This document shows, one piece after another, positions 1-3,838 of a DNA stretch of 5,972 bases. The stretch covers positions 1 through 5,972 of the forward strand of contig ONTY01000104.1 in assembly GCA_900320815.1 (NCBI GenBank), in the 5' to 3' direction. The notes below the pieces were generated by a model, which was given only the letters and a program-made list of their open reading frames with translations, was not told the DNA's origin and made no database searches. Numbering within the stretch: the stretch's first letter is position 1; each line of letters opens with the position of its first letter. The stretch is from an uncultured Pseudomonadota bacterium (lineage in GTDB: Bacteria > Pseudomonadota > Gammaproteobacteria > Burkholderiales > Burkholderiaceae_C). A program made the translations under genes and the position numbers.

Positions 1-604
1 CCAGGCGCTTGATTTCGGGCGAGAAGGTGGCCGAGAACAGCCGCGTGGTGCGGCTGGCGGGCAAGTAGCCGAGGATGCGCTGCAGGTCGGGCAAAAAGCC
101 AATGTCGAGCATGCGGTCGGCCTCATCGAGCACGACGTATTCCACCTGCGTGAGCTGGGCGGTTTTGGCCTCGATGTGGTCGAGCAGGCGCCCGGGCGTG
201 GCGATGAGCACTTCCACGCCCCGGCGAAGCTGCTCGGTTTGCGGCTTCATGTCCACGCCGCCGAAGACAACGGCGCTGCGCAGCTGCGTGTGGCTCGCAA
301 AGTGCTCGATTTGCTGCGCCACTTGCGCGGCCAACTCGCGCGTGGGCAGTAGCACCAGGGCGCGCACGGGGTGGCGCGCGGGCGAGGCGGAGGCGTTTTC
401 ATGCCGCAGCAGGCGCTGGAGCAGCGGCAGCGAAAAGGCAGCGGTCTTGCCCGTGCCCGTCTGCGCGGCGCCCATCACGTCCTGCCCCGCCAGCACGACG
501 GGGATGGCCTGCGCCTGAATGGGCGTCATGTGCTCAAAGCCCAGCTCGGCGACGGCGCGCTTCAGGGGCTCTGCCAGCGGGAGGGTGGAATAGGCGGTGC
601 TCAT
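1..604 (-). CDS. rhlE: DEAD-box ATP-dependent RNA helicase, RhlE type (N-terminal part, runs off left edge)
   Basis: An ATP-dependent RNA helicase that would unwind short RNA duplexes in the cytoplasm, with roles such as ribosome maturation, RNA decay or cold adaptation. Only the first 201 residues are present, which is most of RecA-like domain 1. Visible motifs in order: Q motif (TPIQ, Gln30), motif I/Walker A (AQTGTGKT, residues 47-54), Ia (PTREL, 87-91), GG (115-116), Ib (TPGR, 136-139), II (DEAD, 160-163) and III (SAT, 191-193). The second RecA domain and C-terminal tail lie beyond base 1. The start MSTAYSTLPL is chosen because it sits the usual short distance before the Q motif and has a GAGAG (complement of 615-619) 10 bases upstream. 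The gene is divergent from folP. The GGVDMKPQ and DRMLDIGFLPDLQRIL stretches resemble the RhlE group of Burkholderiales. Family certain; the choice of RhlE over another DEAD-box paralogue is less sure. No defect is seen. Confidence 0.93.
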   Translation of the reverse strand, partial: MSTAYSTLPLAEPLKRAVAELGFEHMTPIQAQAIPVVLAGQDVMGAAQTGTGKTAAFSLPLLQRLLRHENASASPARHPVRALVLLPTRELAAQVAQQIEHFASHTQLRSAVVFGGVDMKPQTEQLRRGVEVLIATPGRLLDHIEAKTAQLTQVEYVVLDEADRMLDIGFLPDLQRILGYLPASRTTRLFSATFSPEIKRL

Positions 605-746
605 GGTGCAGATACTCTCGTGTGGCGCGCGATTGTCGCACCGCAGCAGACTCTTTGATGCAATGGGTATAACGTATTTACCGGCAATAAATACCGGTAA
701 GGGAAGTTATTGATTTGGAGTATTGGCATGGCTATGCTGACTGGCC
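605..746. promoter_or_regulatory. Divergent intergenic region between the helicase and folP
   Basis: This 142-base gap separates two divergently transcribed genes, so it should carry both promoters. It is much richer in A/T than the flanking genes around 655-725. The best hexamer is TATAAC at 668-673 (plus strand), one mismatch from the consensus -10, but no convincing -35 element lies 16-18 bases upstream. A start site from it would fall around 680, inside the inverted repeat at 678-700. I could not identify a clear minus-strand promoter. Assignment as a regulatory region follows mainly from gene orientation; individual promoter elements are weak. Confidence 0.5.
678..700. repeat. Perfect 7-bp inverted repeat upstream of folP (operator-like)
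   Basis: TTACCGG (678-684) and CCGGTAA (694-700) are exact reverse complements separated by a 9-base A/T-rich spacer. The spacing fits a dimeric repressor site about two helical turns long. It could also be a hairpin in the folP leader, but there is no T-run after it, so it is not an intrinsic terminator. It lies 47 bases before the folP start and next to the TATAAC hexamer, a position suited to repression of folP, the helicase or both. No specific regulator is recognised. Confidence 0.45.
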
Positions 747-1646
747 ATGAACTCGTCTGCTGCATCTTTCCCCGTCTGGCACATCACGCGCGGCGCGCTG
801 GCGCTCGAGCGTCCGCTGGTGATGGGCATCATCAACGTGACGCCCGATTCCTTTTCCGACGGCGGCAGCCTGCCCACGCCCGCCGCAGCCTTGGCGCACT
901 GCGAGCGGCTGCTCTGTGATGGCGCCGACATTCTGGACATTGGCGCCGAGTCCACGCGCCCGGGCAGCTGCGGCATCAGCGCCGAAGAAGAACTCGCGCG
1001 CCTGCTGCCCGTGCTGCGCAGCGCGCTGCGGCTGGGCGCGCCCGTGAGCGTGGACACCAGCAAGCCGGCGGTGATGCGCGCGGCGCTGGAGGCGGGCGCC
1101 GACATCATCAACGACGTGGCGGCGCTGGCCGCGCCCGGCGCGCTGGAAATCATCGCGCGTCACGGGCGCTGCGGCGTCTGCCTGATGCACGGACACGCTG
1201 CGAACGCAGGGCAGGGCGCGCAGCAGGCGCCCATGCCGGGCGGCACCGATGGTGCGGTGCAGGGCGTGCTGGAGTTTTTCCGTGCCGCGCTGGCGCGCGT
1301 GCAGCAGGCGGGCGTGGAGGCGCAGCGCCTCGTGATCGACCCCGGCCTTGGCTTTGGCAAAGCGGCGCCACAGAGCCTGGCGCTGCTGGCACGGCAGCGC
1401 GAGTTGCTTGCCGTCGGGCGTCCGCTGCTCATCGGCGCCTCGCGCAAATCATTTCTGGCGCACGCCGTGCAGGCGGCAGGCAGCGCGGCGGCTCCGCCTC
1501 CGCCAGCAGCGCGAGTTGCCGCCAGCGTCGCCGCTGCGCTGCTGGCGGCGCAGCGTGGCGCCGCCGTGCTGCGCGTGCACGACGTGCGCGAGACGGTGCA
1601 GGCGCTGGCCGTGCTGCGCGCCGTGTATGAAATACCCGCCAATTGA
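747..1646 (+). CDS. folP: Dihydropteroate synthase
   Basis: Condenses 6-hydroxymethyl-7,8-dihydropterin diphosphate with p-aminobenzoate to give 7,8-dihydropteroate in cytoplasmic folate synthesis; it is the sulfonamide target. The 299-residue protein is a TIM barrel of about normal length. Visible motifs: MGIINVTPDSFSDGG (26-40, with pterin/diphosphate-site Asn30), ESTRPGS (68-74), SVDT (101-104, Asp103), IND (121-123), DPGLGFGK (198-205), SRKS (232-235, Lys234) and RVHD (276-279). The core catalytic and substrate residues are therefore present. Two oddities: the usual MHMQG-type segment reads MHGHA (147-151) followed by a Gly/Ala/Gln-rich stretch, and an Ala/Pro-rich insert (245-254) replaces the usual short loop. 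The start at 747 is forced by an in-frame TGA at 738-740. No good Shine-Dalgarno precedes it at normal distance; the nearest GGAG is 26 bases upstream. The gene is not next to ftsH and glmM, its common neighbours in proteobacteria, and seems to be a single-gene unit. Confidence 0.95.
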   Translation: MNSSAASFPVWHITRGALALERPLVMGIINVTPDSFSDGGSLPTPAAALAHCERLLCDGADILDIGAESTRPGSCGISAEEELARLLPVLRSALRLGAPVSVDTSKPAVMRAALEAGADIINDVAALAAPGALEIIARHGRCGVCLMHGHAANAGQGAQQAPMPGGTDGAVQGVLEFFRAALARVQQAGVEAQRLVIDPGLGFGKAAPQSLALLARQRELLAVGRPLLIGASRKSFLAHAVQAAGSAAAPPPPAARVAASVAAALLAAQRGAAVLRVHDVRETVQALAVLRAVYEIPAN

Positions 1647-1769
1647 ACAATTTATTGCCCATGTATATTGCGGGCAAACAAACTCATACTGCTGCCTTAG
1701 ACAAGGCTGCCGGATGGCATCTCGCTGCCCCATTTACACTCCCGCCCTTTCATCCAGACAGAGCACACC
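1647..1769. promoter_or_regulatory. Intergenic region with two hairpins between folP and the lipoprotein gene
   Basis: No gene is visible here. Two inverted repeats stand out. The first is TTGCCC (1655-1660) with GGGCAA (1672-1677) around an 11-base A/T-rich loop. The second, at 1691-1710, is GC-T-GCCTT / AAGGC-T-GC around a 4-base AGAC loop with one T-T mismatch. Neither is followed by a T-run, so neither is a convincing intrinsic terminator for folP. TACACT at 1735-1740 could be a -10 element for the lipoprotein gene, but no matching -35 is seen. The region presumably holds the end of the folP transcript and the next promoter. Confidence 0.4.
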
Positions 1770-2681
1770 ATGAACACATCCAGGCTTGTCCGAGCCGCAC
1801 GCTGGCTGGCAGCCACTGCCGCCATTGCCGTGCTGACAGCGTGCGGCGGCGAATCCGTCGTCACTGACTTGAACCCCGAACGCTTCCTCGTCGTTGGCGA
1901 CGACCTCATGGACGTAGGCCAAAACGGCTACCTCTACACCATCAACGACGGCCAGCCAAGCTGGGTGCAGGACTTTGCCGCGCACTACGGCCTCGCCGTC
2001 ACCCCTGCCAACGACGGCGGCTGGGGCTTTGCACAAGGGCACGCGCGCGTCACCGCCGCCGATGAGAGCAGCGGCACCAACGCCCCCAGTGTCAGCGCGC
2101 AGATTGACGCCATGCTCGCGCGCACCACCCTTGGCAGCGGCGACATCGTGCTCATCGGTGGCGGGCAGCCCGACATCATTGCCGCTGTGCAGCAGTACGG
2201 CATCTCGGAGGAGGCCACTGCCGCCGTGCGCCAGGCCGGCAGCGAACTGGCGCAACAGGTGCGCCGCGTCACCGACGCCGGCGCCACGCACGTGGCCGTC
2301 GTCGGCGTGCCGCTACTCGGCGACACGCCCTGGGCGCGTGCGCAGGGGCTGGAAGGCGCCGTCAACAGCCTGTGCATCGCCTTCAACACCGCCCTGCTGC
2401 TGGACATTCACGACATGGGCGACAAAGTGCTGTATCTGGACGCGGCGCTGTTTTTTGACCTCATTTTTGACGACGCCGACGACTTTGGCTTCACCAACGG
2501 CAAAGACCCCGTCTGCACCACCCCTGACGTGAGCACCTGCACCGCAGACACCGTAAGCGACGAAAACTACGACCGCTGGCTGTTTGCCGACGATCTGCAC
2601 TTCACCCCCCGCGCGCTGCGCCTGTTTGGCTCCGACAATTATTCCGAAACTGGCTACTCGCGCTTTGATAATCGCTGGTAA
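1770..2681 (+). CDS. SGNH/GDSL-like lipoprotein with a degenerate active site
   Basis: A 303-residue secreted lipoprotein with an SGNH/GDSL-hydrolase-like layout. Residues 1-25 form a lipoprotein signal peptide: basic Arg5, Arg8 and Arg11, a hydrophobic core, then the lipobox LTAC with Cys25 as lipidation site. Gly-Gly follows rather than Asp, which favours outer-membrane sorting in systems with the Asp+2 rule. Block I reads VVGDDLMDVG (41-50), where active family members have GDSL, so the nucleophile position is Asp45. Block II resembles FAQGHARV (87-94). Block III reads GGGQPDI (130-136), with Pro134 where GxND enzymes have Asn. Block V retains a DxxH pair, Asp274 and His277 (DDLHFTP). Cys249 and Cys257 could form a disulfide. 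The start is the only one that gives a complete signal peptide; its ribosome site is weak. The fold call is moderately sure. Hydrolase activity is doubtful; it may be a binding or structural protein, or a family using altered chemistry. Related lipoproteins with non-Ser block I seem to occur in Comamonadaceae, from memory only. Confidence 0.75.
   Translation: MNTSRLVRAARWLAATAAIAVLTACGGESVVTDLNPERFLVVGDDLMDVGQNGYLYTINDGQPSWVQDFAAHYGLAVTPANDGGWGFAQGHARVTAADESSGTNAPSVSAQIDAMLARTTLGSGDIVLIGGGQPDIIAAVQQYGISEEATAAVRQAGSELAQQVRRVTDAGATHVAVVGVPLLGDTPWARAQGLEGAVNSLCIAFNTALLLDIHDMGDKVLYLDAALFFDLIFDDADDFGFTNGKDPVCTTPDVSTCTADTVSDENYDRWLFADDLHFTPRALRLFGSDNYSETGYSRFDNRW
2667..2672 (+). promoter_or_regulatory. 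Possible -10 element for the dmlA-type gene
   Basis: GATAAT matches five of six bases of the sigma-70 -10 consensus and lies at the very end of the lipoprotein gene. Transcription would start near 2679, giving dmlA a leader of about 85 bases that contains the terminator at 2715-2748. No good -35 hexamer is found; TTCCGA (2642-2647) is weak and 19 bases away. This is a guess based on one hexamer. Confidence 0.25.
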
Positions 2682-2714
2682 CGCCGGCACACGTTTTTTT
2701 TGCAGCACACACGG

Positions 2715-2748
2715 CGGGCCGGGCAACGATGCACCGGCCCGTTTTTTT
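2715..2748 (+). terminator. Strong rho-independent terminator, directly before the dmlA ribosome site
   Basis: CGGGCCGG (2715-2722) and CCGGCCCG (2734-2741) form a perfect 8-bp, all-G/C stem with an 11-base loop, followed by seven T residues (2742-2748). This is a textbook intrinsic terminator for the lipoprotein gene. A separate T8 run (2694-2701) lies upstream behind only a weak 4-bp stem. The T-run of the main terminator ends just two bases before the GGAG of the next gene, so it could also act as an attenuator in the dmlA leader. Confidence 0.9.
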
Positions 2749-2750
2749 AT

Positions 2751-2754
2751 GGAG
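2751..2754 (+). promoter_or_regulatory. Ribosome binding site deciding the dmlA start
   Basis: GGAG, followed by a 10-base A-rich spacer, precedes ATG at 2765. It fixes the start at MAHTYRIAAI and excludes the in-frame ATG at 2729, which lies in the loop of the terminator hairpin. Confidence 0.7.
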
Positions 2755-2764
2755 CAAAAAGAAA

Positions 2765-3838
2765 ATGGCACACACCTACCGTATTGCCGCCATCGCGGGC
2801 GATGGTATTGGCCGCGAAGTCATGCCCGAAGCGTTGCGCGTGCTGCACGCCGCTGCGCAGCGTTTTGGTTTTGTAGTGGATATTGTGGAGATTGAATGGG
2901 CCTGCTGCGACTATTACCAAAAGCACGGCGCCATGATGCCGGCAGACTGGAAAACGCAGCTCGCGGGCGTGAACGCCATCCTCTTTGGCGCCGTTGGCTG
3001 GCCCGCCACCGTGCCCGACCATATTTCGCTCTGGGGCAGTCTGCTGAAATTTCGCCGCGAATTTGACCAATACATCAACCTGCGTCCCGTGCGCCTGTTT
3101 GACGGCGTGCCCAGCCCGCTGGCCGGCAGAAAAGCAGGCGATATTGACTTTCTCGTCATCCGGGAGAACACCGAAGGCGAATACACCAACCTTGGCGGCG
3201 TCATGTTTGCCGGCACCGAACGCGAAATCGTGGTGCAAGAAACTGTCATGAGCCGCGTTGGCGCCGACCGCGTGCTGCGTTATGCCTTTGAGCGCGCCGC
3301 TGCGCGTCCCAGAAAACAGCTTGACCTGGCCACCAAAAGCAACGGCATCGCCATCAGCATGCCCTGGTGGGACGGGCGCGCCGCAGAAATGCACAAGAAC
3401 TTCCCGCAAGTGACACTCAACAAACATCATATTGACGCGCTGTGCGCGCGCTTTGTGCTGCGCCCGCAATGTTTTGATGTTGTCGTCGCCAGCAACCTGT
3501 TTGGCGACATTTTGAGCGATTTGGGACCGGCCTGCGCCGGCACGCTTGGCATTGCGCCCTCCGCCAATATCAATCCGGAGCGCACATATCCCAGCCTCTT
3601 TGAACCCGTACACGGCTCCGCGCCCGATATTTATGGCCAGGGCATCGCCAACCCCATCGGCATGATTTGGTCAGCGGCGCTGATGCTGCAGTTTCTTGGC
3701 GAAGAAAATGCCCATGATGCCATCCTGCGTGCCATTGAGCGCGTTTTGGCACACGGCCCGCACACCCCGGACCTTGGCGGCAAGGCCAAAACTGCCGACG
3801 TCGGGCAAGCCGTGCTGCACGCCATTGAAGCTGCATAA
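2765..3838 (+). CDS. dmlA: Tartrate/D-malate dehydrogenase (decarboxylating), DmlA/TtuC family
   Basis: An NAD-dependent beta-decarboxylating dehydrogenase of the isocitrate/isopropylmalate dehydrogenase superfamily. Members oxidise D-malate to pyruvate and CO2, and tartrate to oxaloglycolate or its decarboxylation product, using a divalent metal and K+ in the cytoplasm. The 357 residues match the family length (E. coli DmlA is about 360) and the sequence closely follows DmlA as I recall it. Visible: GDGIG (12-16), the FGAVGWP and VPDHISLWGSLLKFRREFD region (74-101), LRPVR (106-110), RENTEGEY (133-140, Arg133 and Tyr140), ATKSNG (189-194, Lys191), Asp224, the metal-binding DILSD (248-252, Asp248 and Asp252) and the NAD loop HGSAPDIYG (283-291). 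The WGSLLKFRREFDQY signature separates it from LeuB. All catalytic residues seem intact. D-malate versus tartrate preference cannot be read from sequence; ttuC is the alternative name. Its stop overlaps the methyltransferase start (TAATG). No LysR-type regulator (DmlR) is adjacent. Confidence 0.93.
   Translation: MAHTYRIAAIAGDGIGREVMPEALRVLHAAAQRFGFVVDIVEIEWACCDYYQKHGAMMPADWKTQLAGVNAILFGAVGWPATVPDHISLWGSLLKFRREFDQYINLRPVRLFDGVPSPLAGRKAGDIDFLVIRENTEGEYTNLGGVMFAGTEREIVVQETVMSRVGADRVLRYAFERAAARPRKQLDLATKSNGIAISMPWWDGRAAEMHKNFPQVTLNKHHIDALCARFVLRPQCFDVVVASNLFGDILSDLGPACAGTLGIAPSANINPERTYPSLFEPVHGSAPDIYGQGIANPIGMIWSAALMLQFLGEENAHDAILRAIERVLAHGPHTPDLGGKAKTADVGQAVLHAIEAA

Noticed and set aside
75..518. 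Plus-strand open frame of 147 codons at the left edge
   Set aside because: It is the shadow of the minus-strand DEAD-box helicase, whose motifs cover the same bases.
1655..1677. TTGCCC/GGGCAA hairpin as a folP terminator
   Set aside because: It is followed by AACAAACTC rather than a T-run, so it does not meet the intrinsic terminator pattern; kept only as a structured element.
1734..2291. 185-codon minus-strand open frame opposite the lipoprotein gene
   Set aside because: The plus-strand frame has a signal peptide, lipobox and SGNH-like blocks; the minus frame has no recognisable domain.
2682..2701. Second intrinsic terminator ending in the T8 run
   Set aside because: Only a 4-bp AACG/CGTT stem precedes the T-run, too weak to call.
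2729..2764. Upstream in-frame ATG extending the dmlA product by 12 residues
   Set aside because: This ATG lies in the loop of the intrinsic terminator, has no Shine-Dalgarno, and the family begins at the MAHTYRIAAI-type start preceded by GGAG.
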